DNA from: Verrucomicrobiota bacterium
GTDB lineage: Bacteria; Verrucomicrobiota; Verrucomicrobiia; Chthoniobacterales; UBA10450
NCBI GenBank assembly: GCA_003219095.1
Contig: QHPM01000106.1
Span: forward strand, 1 to 13,473
Direction: 5' to 3'
DNA length: 13,473 bases
Shown here: positions 6,764-13,437 of the stretch, piece after piece
Layout of the letters: the number at the start of each line of letters is the position of its first letter
Numbering within the stretch: position 1 is the first letter of the stretch
Translations under genes and position numbers: made by a program
The notes under the pieces: model-generated
The model's input: the letters and a program-made list of their open reading frames with translations, nothing else
Database searches by the model: none
What the model was told of the DNA's origin: nothing

Positions 6764-8554
6764 TTACTGCCACCCGATCTGTCGCCCTTTGTTTTGCTCT
6801 TCCAGCCAGGTTTGCAAAGGCTTGAAGTATTCAGCCATTGCGCGCGTAGAAATATCCTCACCGGTCGCATCTTTCAAAACCTTCCGCCAATCTTCCGTGC
6901 TCCCCTTTTTCAGAATGTTATTCAGCCAGGTGCCGACCTCCTTGTTGTCGGCGTAGTTACATGATTGCGGCGGCTGATGCAGAATTTTGCGCGCAATGTA
7001 ATCGTGTAATTGAAACTTAAACACGGTCGCGAAGGCGTAGTTATAATAATAAGCGGGGGTGTCGTTAATGTGGGTCTTAGTAGCAGCGTCGCACCATTCT
7101 TCGCCTCGCGGCGACGGCGGCTCGATTCCTTGCATATCGCTAACGTACTCCCACCAGCGCGCATTCCATTGATCGGCCGGCAGATTATGCGCATAAATGT
7201 CGGCCTCCCAGTGCGTCATCGTTCCGCATGAGAAATAAATGAAGGGAATGGCGCGGGCCAGCGCGTCATCGAGTAGGAACGCATTCGTGTCGGGCTTGAA
7301 ATCGTTCGGCAAGATTCCTCGCGATTGCAGATACGGCACCTGGCTCGAAGCCAGTGAAATCAGCTCACCAACACCCTCGTGAAATCCAGGAGCTGCGCCC
7401 GTCCGGAGCAGGTACGGAACTTCCGGTCGGCTATAGGCCTTAAAGTAATATCCGTGTCCAAGCTCATGATGCGCGGTGAAAAACCAGCGCGCGTTCGGCT
7501 CAATGCTCTGGAGCGAGCGGATGTCGTTCTCCAGATCGATGTGCCAACATGAAGCGTGAGTATTCTTCTTGCGCTTCGAGTCCGGCGGCAACGGATACAG
7601 GTCCGATTTCTTCCAAAAACTTGCCGGTAAGGGTGAGAATCCGAGACCGGTGTAAAACTGCTCGGCCGTCTTGATAATCCATTCCGGCTGACGCCCCTCG
7701 AAGTATTTGTCGATGTTAGCGGCTTCAACCAAGCCGGGCCATTCCTGCGCCCAACGATTGTTGATCCAGTGCGCCGGAATCTTTTTTGGCACCGGCTGAT
7801 GATATTTCTCAGCCAACTTGTACTTTGCCCAGGTATGCAGCTGCAGATAAAGCGGCCGCAACGTTGCCATCCAGTCGTCCAGCATTTTCAACATCTCGTC
7901 CGTTGTCATCCCATAGCTGGCGACTTCTAACGAGAAGTAGTCCGGATACTTCATTTCCCTGGCCACGCCGTTCCGGAGATCGCGCAGGACCACGAGATTT
8001 GGTTTGAGCGCGGGCCCGGATTCCTTGGCCGCTTCCCAAACCGCCTTGCGCTCTTCCAGGTCCGTACTCTTTTCCAGTTTGTTGTCGATATCGTTGGCCG
8101 TGATCTTTTGCCCGTTGAGCTTGAATTCGAAACTATTGAGAATGGAAGCCTGTTTGGTTTCGGCCTCGACGCGTTTTGAAACGAGATCCGGATTGGTCAT
8201 TGGTCCTTCGGCCGCGTTCAAAAGCAGTTGTTTCAACTGCCGAACGGTGAGCAGGGTCAATTCTTTCTCGTGTGCGAGCAGATCGCGCGCTTCCGTGATA
8301 ATGGCCGGGTTGCCATTGAACGCAGCGTACGCTTTGCCGGTTGCTTCGACGGCAGCGTCGTGCTCGGGCGTGACGTCGGTCACCGCGAGCCACTGGGCTT
8401 CACTATTGACACGAAAAAGCGCCTGATACCCGGCGTTGCTCAATTTAAGGAAACGATCGGCGCGTTCCTGGATCGGAGACGCAGCGCAGAGGCCGCGGAA
8501 CAGGAATAGGAATACGATTACGAATAAGAGCGGAGATGAGGAACGACGATACAT
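6764..8554 (-). CDS. M2-family (angiotensin-converting-enzyme-like) metallopeptidase
   Basis: This 596-residue protein has an N-terminal Sec signal (about 1-25), so it should work in the periplasm or be released. The zinc motif HHELGH gives HExxH at His363-Glu364-His367. The third zinc ligand is Glu393 in GFHEGVGE, as in ACE (HEMGH and GFHEAIGD). Downstream, KTHINDTP (Lys493, His495) and YYYNY (502-506) align with the substrate-binding Lys511, His513, Tyr520 and Tyr523 of human testis ACE. The chloride-binding Arg522 of ACE appears to be Asn505 here. The length matches a single ACE domain. It should remove dipeptides from peptide C-termini, probably for peptide scavenging. It lies 79 bases downstream of the regulator gene on the same strand and could be co-transcribed with it. 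Confidence 0.93.
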   Translation of the reverse strand: MYRRSSSPLLFVIVFLFLFRGLCAASPIQERADRFLKLSNAGYQALFRVNSEAQWLAVTDVTPEHDAAVEATGKAYAAFNGNPAIITEARDLLAHEKELTLLTVRQLKQLLLNAAEGPMTNPDLVSKRVEAETKQASILNSFEFKLNGQKITANDIDNKLEKSTDLEERKAVWEAAKESGPALKPNLVVLRDLRNGVAREMKYPDYFSLEVASYGMTTDEMLKMLDDWMATLRPLYLQLHTWAKYKLAEKYHQPVPKKIPAHWINNRWAQEWPGLVEAANIDKYFEGRQPEWIIKTAEQFYTGLGFSPLPASFWKKSDLYPLPPDSKRKKNTHASCWHIDLENDIRSLQSIEPNARWFFTAHHELGHGYYFKAYSRPEVPYLLRTGAAPGFHEGVGELISLASSQVPYLQSRGILPNDFKPDTNAFLLDDALARAIPFIYFSCGTMTHWEADIYAHNLPADQWNARWWEYVSDMQGIEPPSPRGEEWCDAATKTHINDTPAYYYNYAFATVFKFQLHDYIARKILHQPPQSCNYADNKEVGTWLNNILKKGSTEDWRKVLKDATGEDISTRAMAEYFKPLQTWLEEQNKGRQIGWQ

Positions 8555-8633
8555 GTGCGCACGTTAGTCGAAACGAATGTTGCAGGGCAAGCGATCCCAT
8601 CTGCTAACGCGCGTCATCAGTTTCGCTGTTTAT

Positions 8634-9269
8634 CTATCGCTTTAATTCGAAACAACATCGAGGCGTTTCGCCATACTCGCAGCACCGGCCAGCTGGCACT
8701 CCGATGATTTTCGAAAGCAGCGATTCGATAATCAGACAGGCCTCCGGATGCGTTGCCGTCACTGCGGCAAGCGGACAACCGTCGGAGCCACGGATAAATT
8801 GTCTGCCTCCAGCTCTATCGAATTTGACGGAACCGCCGATATCGTTGAGCAGATCGAGGCCGGCCTTGATTCGGTCATGACGGCTTAGCCCCTTTACGCG
8901 ATGGAGATGATCTTTTGCTACCGCCCGCCCGACCTCACGCATGCTAGCGCGCAACATCGGGGGCGGCAGGCGTCTTGAAATGACACTGACGACTTGGTTC
9001 AACAATAAGCCGTAGGCCTTGGGAAAAATCTGTTCTGCTTCAGCGCTAAGTCCATAGGTAACGTGAGGTTTGCGGGTGCCGCGGCGAGTCCCGCGCTGCT
9101 GCACCAGCCCGTCACGTTCCAAGTTCAAGAGATGTGCGCGGACGGCGTTATTCGTTAGTTTGAGGGCTGCCGCCAGTTCGTTGACCGCGCGGTTCTCAGT
9201 TCGGAGTAAAGCGAGGATTCGTCCGCGCGTCGAAGCCATTAACCGCTTATTCCAGCCCAGGCGCTGCAT
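8634..9269 (-). CDS. HTH transcriptional regulator, COG2345/SufR-like, with putative Fe-S cysteines
   Basis: This is a 211-residue cytoplasmic regulator. Residues 14-75 form a winged helix-turn-helix (RGRILALLRTENRAVNELAA, then LKLTNNAVRAHLLNLERDGL as recognition region) with a basic wing RGTRRGTRKPHV. The C-terminal domain has DGCPLAAVTATHPEAC (Cys165, Cys178), then GRCCEY (Cys196-197) and RCCFEL (Cys205-206). This spacing resembles COG2345 regulators such as SufR, where cysteines hold an Fe-S cluster that controls DNA binding. Cluster binding here is inference. A second start at residue 11 (9239) is possible. The gene faces a Rieske flavoprotein operon, and a 16-base palindrome overlaps its start codon, which suggests autoregulation and control of the divergent operon. 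Confidence 0.9.
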   Translation of the reverse strand: MQRLGWNKRLMASTRGRILALLRTENRAVNELAAALKLTNNAVRAHLLNLERDGLVQQRGTRRGTRKPHVTYGLSAEAEQIFPKAYGLLLNQVVSVISRRLPPPMLRASMREVGRAVAKDHLHRVKGLSRHDRIKAGLDLLNDIGGSVKFDRAGGRQFIRGSDGCPLAAVTATHPEACLIIESLLSKIIGVPAGRCCEYGETPRCCFELKR

Positions 9270-9284
9270 ATGACATCTGTCATA
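9269..9284. promoter_or_regulatory. Perfect 16-bp palindrome, candidate operator
   Basis: The sequence tatgacatctgtcata has 7-base inverted arms around a 2-base centre. It begins at the last base of the regulator's start codon (minus strand) and extends into the 173-base divergent gap before the DUF2231/Rieske operon. Winged-helix dimers of this family bind short inverted repeats, so this is a plausible site for the adjacent regulator. If translation really begins at residue 11 (9239), the site would lie about 30 bases upstream of that start. The protein-DNA pairing is inferred from position only. Confidence 0.55.
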
Positions 9285-9429
9285 GCCAAAATTTCTTTTC
9301 CTTCATGCGGGAAATGAACCGGAGTGGTAATCGAATAAGTCAAAAAATATCTTGATTTAATGCGACCAAACTTTCGGGCGTCAACGAAACGCTAATAAAC
9401 CCAGTTTCCGAATAAATTTAAATAAAGCC

Positions 9430-9437
9430 GAGGAGGA
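9430..9437 (+). promoter_or_regulatory. Strong Shine-Dalgarno for the DUF2231/Rieske operon
   Basis: The sequence gaggagga ends five bases before the ATG at 9443. It is the clearest ribosome binding site in the window; most other genes here have weak or none. It fixes the start of the truncated DUF2231 frame. Through the TAATG overlap downstream it could also feed ribosomes to the Rieske flavoprotein gene. The preceding 60 bases are AT-rich and probably hold the promoter, but no confident -35/-10 pair was found. Confidence 0.75.
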
Positions 9438-9442
9438 TTTTT

Positions 9443-9646
9443 ATGGTGACGACACTTGCCAGTTTTAAAGGGCACCCACTGCATCTGATGTTAGTCGCGC
9501 TACCTATCGGACTGTGGATTTTTTCCGTTGTCAGCGACTTGATTTTTAAGTTCAGTTTCGGCGGCCCGGTCTGGAGCGATGTTGCTTTTTACACCCTCGC
9601 CGGCGGCTGCCTGATCAAGCTCTGTAAGTTTATCCGCATAGGTTAA
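9443..9646 (+). CDS. Truncated DUF2231 membrane protein
   Basis: This 67-residue frame starts with the DUF2231 signature: FKGHPLHLMLVALPIGLW at 8-25 (conserved GHPxHxMLVxxPIGLW), then a hydrophobic stretch and GPVWSDVAFYTLAGG at 40-54. Family members are usually around 150 residues with four membrane helices. Here the frame ends 13 residues after the TLAGG motif with an unrelated tail, so the second half is absent. No DUF2231-like continuation exists in another frame, because the next gene starts at once (TAA and ATG overlap as TAATG at 9644-9648). A deletion joining this gene to the start of the flavoprotein gene is likely. The short product may still be translated because of its strong ribosome binding site, and could act mainly as a leader for coupling. 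Confidence 0.8.
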   Translation: MVTTLASFKGHPLHLMLVALPIGLWIFSVVSDLIFKFSFGGPVWSDVAFYTLAGGCLIKLCKFIRIG

Positions 9647-11214
9647 TGACTCCAGATCAAACGCAACGCGCCGGCGAAAATATTTCCCTGTGGGAGGCGA
9701 CGGCAGAAACTGACGCGCTAAACCCGCTGTGCGAAAATCTGGAAACCGATGCCTGCGTTGTCGGCGCAGGGATTGCCGGTCTCTCGGTTGCCTACACTCT
9801 GGCACGCGCTGGTCGCGGTGTGGTAGTGCTGGACGATGGATTGATCGGTAGCGGGATGACCGGGCGAACGACCGCCCATCTGGTCAACGCGCTGGATGAT
9901 CGATATTACAAGCTGGAGAAATTGCATGGCGAAGATGGCGCGCGCATGGCCGCGCAAAGTCACTCCGCAGCAATCGATCGCGTTGAACACATCGTGCGGG
10001 AGGAACAAATCGATTGCGAATTCGCGCGCGTGGATGGCTACCTCTTCGAGCCGCCCAACGAATCGTTGAAAAATCTTGAGCGCGAATTTGAAGCGTGCTG
10101 CCGAGCAGGCATTGCAGTGGAGTGGGTCCAGCAAGCGCCGATCCACGATTTCCAAACCCATCGTGCGATTCGATTTCCACGGCAGGGACAATTTCATCCG
10201 TTAAAGTATTTGCACGCCTTGGCGAGAGCGATGACGCGCGACGGCGGTCGCATTTTTACCGGCAGCAAAGTGATGGAGGCGGTGGGCGGAGACGACGCCA
10301 AAGTGATTACGGCGGATAACTTCACCGTGAAAGCGAAAGCGATCGTCATCGCAACGAATTCACCAATAAACGATCGTTATGTCATTCATACCAAACAAGC
10401 GCCTTACACCAGCTATGTCATAGGCTTCCGCGCAGAGCGCGGCAAAATTACGCGAGCGCTCTTTTGGGACACGGCGGAACGCGCGGGAATGGAAACTGGT
10501 CTGGGACCAGTACCATATCATTATGTGCGCCTGGCTGGGAGCGAGAATGCGGATGAAGAAATTCTCGTGGTCGGTGGTGAAGATCACAAGAGTGGACAAG
10601 CGTGCGATTTCCAAGCCCGCTTCGAGCGATTGGAGGATTGGGCACGCACACGCTGGCCAATGACCGGAAAGATCTCCTTCCGATGGTCCGGACAGGTGAT
10701 GGAACCAATCGACGGTCTCGCTTTCATTGGGCGAAATCCAGACGACAAAGAAAACGTTTATATTGTCACTGGAGATTCAGGCAACGGCATGACGCATGGG
10801 ACTATTGCCGGCATGCTGATTCCGGAATTAATTCGGCGCGGCAGTCACGCCTGGGCAAAACTTTACCATCCTTCGCGCATTACCCTGCGCGCCGCGCCAG
10901 AATTCGCGCAGGAGAACGTCAATGTCGCTGCGCAATTCCTGGATTACTTCACTAGCGGCGATGCCGAGTCGGTCGAGAAACTAAAGGCTGGGGAAGGCGC
11001 GGTCATCCGGCGCGGCATTCACAAGATTGCGGCTTACCGCGATGAGAGCGGCGAATTGCACGAACACTCCGCTGTTTGTACCCACCTGAAATGCATCGTG
11101 CATTGGAACGGCGCGGAAAAAACCTGGGACTGTCCCTGTCATGGTTCCCGTTTCGATAGGCTCGGTCAGGTATTGAACGGTCCGGCCATATCAGGTCTCG
11201 AGCCCGCGAAATGA
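9646..11214 (+). CDS. FAD-dependent oxidoreductase with C-terminal Rieske [2Fe-2S] domain
   Basis: This 522-residue protein is full length for the family. An N-terminal ENISLWEAT segment is followed by a DAO-type FAD fold with GAGIAG at 40-45 (dinucleotide-binding GxGxxG) and GMTGRTTAHL at 70-79. A second FAD contact lies near 373-383 (YIVTGDSGNGMT). Residues about 450-520 are a Rieske domain. CTH (Cys478, His480) and CPCH (Cys496, His499), separated by 15 residues, are the four [2Fe-2S] ligands, in the usual context CTHLKCIVHWN and WDCPCHGSRFD. It should oxidise an amine or similar substrate and pass electrons through the cluster; the substrate is unknown. There is no signal peptide. Its start overlaps the DUF2231 stop, and its stop overlaps the ATG of the DUF1360 remnant as ATGA (11211-11214). 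This is typical operon coupling. Confidence 0.94.
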   Translation: MTPDQTQRAGENISLWEATAETDALNPLCENLETDACVVGAGIAGLSVAYTLARAGRGVVVLDDGLIGSGMTGRTTAHLVNALDDRYYKLEKLHGEDGARMAAQSHSAAIDRVEHIVREEQIDCEFARVDGYLFEPPNESLKNLEREFEACCRAGIAVEWVQQAPIHDFQTHRAIRFPRQGQFHPLKYLHALARAMTRDGGRIFTGSKVMEAVGGDDAKVITADNFTVKAKAIVIATNSPINDRYVIHTKQAPYTSYVIGFRAERGKITRALFWDTAERAGMETGLGPVPYHYVRLAGSENADEEILVVGGEDHKSGQACDFQARFERLEDWARTRWPMTGKISFRWSGQVMEPIDGLAFIGRNPDDKENVYIVTGDSGNGMTHGTIAGMLIPELIRRGSHAWAKLYHPSRITLRAAPEFAQENVNVAAQFLDYFTSGDAESVEKLKAGEGAVIRRGIHKIAAYRDESGELHEHSAVCTHLKCIVHWNGAEKTWDCPCHGSRFDRLGQVLNGPAISGLEPAK

Positions 11215-11577
11215 GCGCGAGGGCGCGCATTGCCGCGAATGCAATGTGCGAAGGGAGAAAAACGACGGCGACACAACTGGCAGGGGTCGTCGCGAAGGAC
11301 CGAATTAGGGGCGCATTGCGCGCGCCTTTTGTTCACTGCAAACGAAGTGCTGGTGCCGGCGAAGTTAAAGAAGAACCGCGCGGGCGCGGATTACAACGCG
11401 CGGTCGGCGAGCTGATCTCCTGTCCATATTGCATGGGGCCATGGTGCGCGACCGCGTGGATTCAGAATGCTTTTTGTGCCGCGGACCACGCGCTTCTTCA
11501 CTTCCATTCTCGGCTCGGTAGCAATTTCCGATTTTCTGCAACGCGCCTATGCCGCGGCCAAGAAAGACGGAACATAG
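11211..11577 (+). pseudogene. DUF1360 gene remnant, frameshifted and with abnormal N-terminus
   Basis: From the ATG at 11211 the frame encodes VVAKDRIRGALRAPF (residues 27-40), EVKEEPRGRGLQRAVGE (51-67) and LISCPYCMGPWCATAW (68-83). These are the conserved blocks of DUF1360 (PF07098), a small membrane protein family. After codon 85 (CAG, 11463-11465) the match moves to the +1 frame: ATG at 11467 begins MLFVPRTTRFFTSILGSVAISD, ending FLQRAYAAAKKDGT at a TAG (11575-11577). One extra A at 11466-11467 explains the break. The expected hydrophobic helix before VVAKDR is also missing in all three frames, and the first 25 residues are polar. Two separate lesions favour a decaying gene over a single sequencing error. 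It is coupled by ATGA to the Rieske flavoprotein gene. Confidence 0.78.
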
Positions 11578-11680
11578 GCATTTTGCCTATGCGCCCAGCG
11601 GAGATTCTCCCCGCCGCCAACCGCTCCAGGCGGGTTCCAAACCCGCCGGGCACACAGACTGGAAGTCTATGTTCCGCATC
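11569..11680. repeat. Cluster of short hairpins within an inverted repeat
   Basis: The gap from 11578 to 11756 has no credible gene. Outer 9-base arms ggaacatag (11569-11577) and ctatgttcc (11667-11675) are perfect reverse complements. Inside are three tight hairpins with 3-base loops: cataggca/tgcctatg (11573-11591), ggcgggtt/aacccgcc (11629-11647) and agact/agtct (11656-11668). The left arm overlaps the last codons and stop of the DUF1360 remnant. The pattern resembles dispersed palindromic repeats common in soil Verrucomicrobiota; that link is from general familiarity, not a search. The rest, to 11756, holds nothing else recognisable. Confidence 0.65.
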
Positions 11681-11756
11681 CGCCTACGCCTCGACGAAGG
11701 AAAGTTGAATCGACAACGCTGGAGCCACTCTTGATCAATCCGCCGGGTCAGCAATC

Positions 11757-12176
11757 GTGGGTTCTATGCAAGACACATCGATTACTGGCGGATGCTATTG
11801 CGGAAACGTGCGTTTCAGAGCGACGCAGCAACCAATCCAGCAAGCGAATTGTCACTGCGCAAATTGCCGGCGCGCTGCCGGAGCGCAGGCCGTAGCTTGG
11901 ATCACGGTGCCGCAATCGAGTTTCGAAATTGAAAAGGGTAAATTGAAACGATATCGAACCGAGACGGGCGCCATAAGAACTTTTTGCGACTTCTGCGGCA
12001 CGTCGCTCACTTATGAGATAAGCAATCGTCCGGGTGAGATCGACATCACCACCGGGAGCCTCGACCGTCCGGAGGATTTTCAGCCGACCAAGGACGTGTT
12101 CCCTGACGAGAAACTGCCCTGGGTCCTGTTACCGCACGAGAAAAGAGCCGCGATTACCACGAGCAGGAGCGTCTGA
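11757..12176 (+). CDS. GFA/CENP-V-domain zinc protein
   Basis: This 139-residue protein has the full set of GFA-domain (PF04828) zinc ligands. GGCYCGNVRF lies at 11-20 (Cys13, Cys15), ANCHCANCRRAAG at 30-42 (Cys32, Cys34, Cys37) and TFCDFCGTSL at 75-84 (Cys77, Cys80). The C-terminus has EIDITTGSLDRPEDFQP and a PW motif (121-122), as usual in the family. The family is named after glutathione-dependent formaldehyde-activating enzyme (Gfa), but most members lack a proven reaction, so formaldehyde detoxification should not be assumed. A start at the fourth residue (11766) is possible. There is no signal peptide. It is 88 bases upstream of the PepSY-like gene on the same strand. Confidence 0.92.
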   Translation: MGSMQDTSITGGCYCGNVRFRATQQPIQQANCHCANCRRAAGAQAVAWITVPQSSFEIEKGKLKRYRTETGAIRTFCDFCGTSLTYEISNRPGEIDITTGSLDRPEDFQPTKDVFPDEKLPWVLLPHEKRAAITTSRSV

Positions 12177-12264
12177 GTCTTCTTTTATGGCGCTGAAAAC
12201 GGCGAGCATCCGCCGAATAAAGATTCAGCGAATCCAGTCTAAAGGGGGTCAAAGAGAGAATAAC

Positions 12265-12585
12265 ATGAAAACGAGGAACCTAATTACAGCAGGAATCATC
12301 AGCGCTGGCCTGACCTTTGGAGCGGTGGCGCAAGCGCATGAAGAAACACAGGTCGAGATGAAGGATTTGCCGGAAGCAGCCCAAACCACCATCAAGGATA
12401 AGGCTGGCAACGATCAAATTCTTCGGATCGAAAAGGAAACTCGCAAAGGTAAGGAACTCTACGAAGCGATCGTGAGCAAGGATGGCAAAGAAACAGCCAT
12501 CCGGGTCGATAGCAAGGGAAAATACCTCGGCACTCATGATGAGAAAGCTGAGCAGAAGGAAAAGGGCGAGAAACACCAACATTAA
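12265..12585 (+). CDS. Small periplasmic PepSY-like protein
   Basis: The best start is the ATG at 12265, with AGAGAGA six bases upstream. It gives 106 residues; the longer open frame upstream overlaps the GFA gene and is not needed. A clear signal peptide, MKTRNLITAGIISAGLTFGA to AQA (residues 1-23), leads to a mature domain of one PepSY-like unit. That unit runs MKDLPEAAQTTIKDKAG, then RIEKETRKGKELYEAIV, then a KDGKETAIRVDSKGKYLG strand. The tail is Lys/Glu/His-rich (EKGEKHQH) and could bind metal. PepSY domains are thought to bind or inhibit proteins or ligands outside the membrane; the partner is unknown. A hairpin follows the stop. Confidence 0.85.
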   Translation: MKTRNLITAGIISAGLTFGAVAQAHEETQVEMKDLPEAAQTTIKDKAGNDQILRIEKETRKGKELYEAIVSKDGKETAIRVDSKGKYLGTHDEKAEQKEKGEKHQH

Positions 12586-12595
12586 AGAGCGTGGC

Positions 12596-12625
12596 GGTTC
12601 TGGAGTGTTGATGCGCTCCAGAACC
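12596..12625 (+). terminator. Perfect 10-bp hairpin after the PepSY-like gene
   Basis: The stem ggttctggag (12596-12605) pairs perfectly with ctccagaacc (12616-12625) around a 10-base loop, starting 10 bases after the PepSY stop codon. It would serve as a transcription stop or an mRNA 3'-end stabiliser. No run of T follows, so it is not a textbook intrinsic terminator. Confidence 0.55.
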
Positions 12626-12720
12626 AAAACGGTTCCGCCGCAGCCGGCATATCTGAAGATAGACTTCCATTCTGCGCCAACCAGGCACGCAGGATTTTTC
12701 TGTCAGCGGCCAAGGCGCAG

Positions 12721-12805
12721 CTCCCACTAGCCACAAAGGAGAAGCCCGAAGTGGGAGCGGCGACTTCCAAGCCGCCCGGCTAAACACAAACTTGCCCAGC
12801 GGGCG
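12721..12805. repeat. Repeat-rich gap with short hairpins
   Basis: This gap before the ChrB-like gene has no credible gene. ctcccac (12721-12727) is repeated inverted as gtgggag (12751-12757). ggcgactt (12759-12766) pairs with aagccgcc (12769-12776) with one mismatch across a 2-base loop. gccc/gggc (12794-12804) forms another small hairpin. The 'acttccaag' core resembles the 'actggaagt' hairpin at 11658-11666, suggesting the same class of dispersed palindromic unit. Confidence 0.5.
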
Positions 12806-12860
12806 AGGGCTACGGAAAAACGGGGTTGGGACGCTCCGCCCGCCCGGTTAATGTTCCGGC

Positions 12861-13286
12861 ATGAAATGGATCACGCGTGAAAAAATCAAAGTCGATCGCG
12901 TGGCTTATCCGTGGTTGATCAGGAATTTTGTCGATCCCGAGGCGGAGTTTGTATTTCTTCCGCGTCAGACCGATTGGGGAAAAATCGACAACGGAACCGT
13001 ATTCGACGTTCCGAACTGCGAGCTCGGACATCACGGCGAGGACGTCTCATTCAATTCCATTCTTAAGAAATACAATTTCAGTGAGCCGGCGCTGTTGCTT
13101 CTGGGCGAAATTGTCCGCGCGGCTGATTCGCATCCAACCAATCCGCATCCTGCTGGTGAAGGTTTGCGTTGGATCGCGGGTGGCTTTGGGGCACTCCGGT
13201 TGACGGATCATGAGATTCTTCAGCGCGAGTTTGTTGTTTACGACGCGCTTTATGCCGAATGCAAACGAAGGACCAAGCAACCGTAA
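12861..13286 (+). CDS. Stand-alone ChrB C-terminal-domain protein (chromate resistance family)
   Basis: This 141-residue protein matches the ChrB C-terminal domain (PF09828). The motifs are MKWITREKIKVDRVAYPWLI at 1-20 (family W-x-T-R-x-x-x-x-DR-x-A-x-PWLI), DPEAEFVFLP at 25-34, FDVPNCELGHHGEDVSFN at 48-65, EIVRAAD at 83-89 and VVYDALYAECKR at 125-136. Full ChrB regulators carry an extra N-terminal region of about 150 residues, which is absent, and no chromate transporter gene (chrA) is seen nearby. The short form is common in bacteria and its role is unproven; a link to chromate or oxyanion stress is only by family name. There is no signal peptide, despite the Pfam name 'exported protein'. 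There is no clear ribosome binding site. Confidence 0.9.
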   Translation: MKWITREKIKVDRVAYPWLIRNFVDPEAEFVFLPRQTDWGKIDNGTVFDVPNCELGHHGEDVSFNSILKKYNFSEPALLLLGEIVRAADSHPTNPHPAGEGLRWIAGGFGALRLTDHEILQREFVVYDALYAECKRRTKQP

Positions 13287-13315
13287 ATGACCCCATCGCA
13301 ATCCAACACCCTGTC

Positions 13316-13437
13316 TGTCATCCCGAACCCCGAATGCCGTCGGGGTGAGGGACCTTGCGAGTGAGCGATGGTCGTTCAAACAATCTTGTGTGACCCGCGA
13401 CCCTGGGCGAGGTCCCTCGCTTGCGCTCGGGATGACA
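13316..13437. repeat. Inverted-repeat element, copy 2 ('tgtcatcccga' type)
   Basis: The left part at 13316-13355 starts tgtcatcccga and ends gagggacctt. The right arm at 13411-13437 reads ggtccctcgc through ctcgggatgaca, the reverse complement of the same outer and inner motifs. The left arm carries an extra small hairpin (ccccga...tcgggg) not present on the right. It shares its tcatcccga and gaggga(t/c)c cores with the element at 4470-4552. It lies 30 bases after the ChrB-like gene. The final 36 bases of the window show nothing recognisable. Confidence 0.8.

Noticed and set aside
8004..8426. A 140-residue plus-strand frame rich in Ser
   Set aside because: It is antisense to the M2 peptidase, whose frame is intact and contains all family motifs there.
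11211..11708. An intact 165-residue protein on the plus strand
   Set aside because: Only residues 24-85 match a known family (DUF1360). The family continues in the next frame, and the rest of this frame translates the shadow frame and hairpin repeats.
12034..12264. N-terminal extension of the PepSY-like protein
   Set aside because: The extension is a shadow frame of the GFA gene with no domain, while the ATG at 12265 has a ribosome binding site and starts a proper signal peptide.
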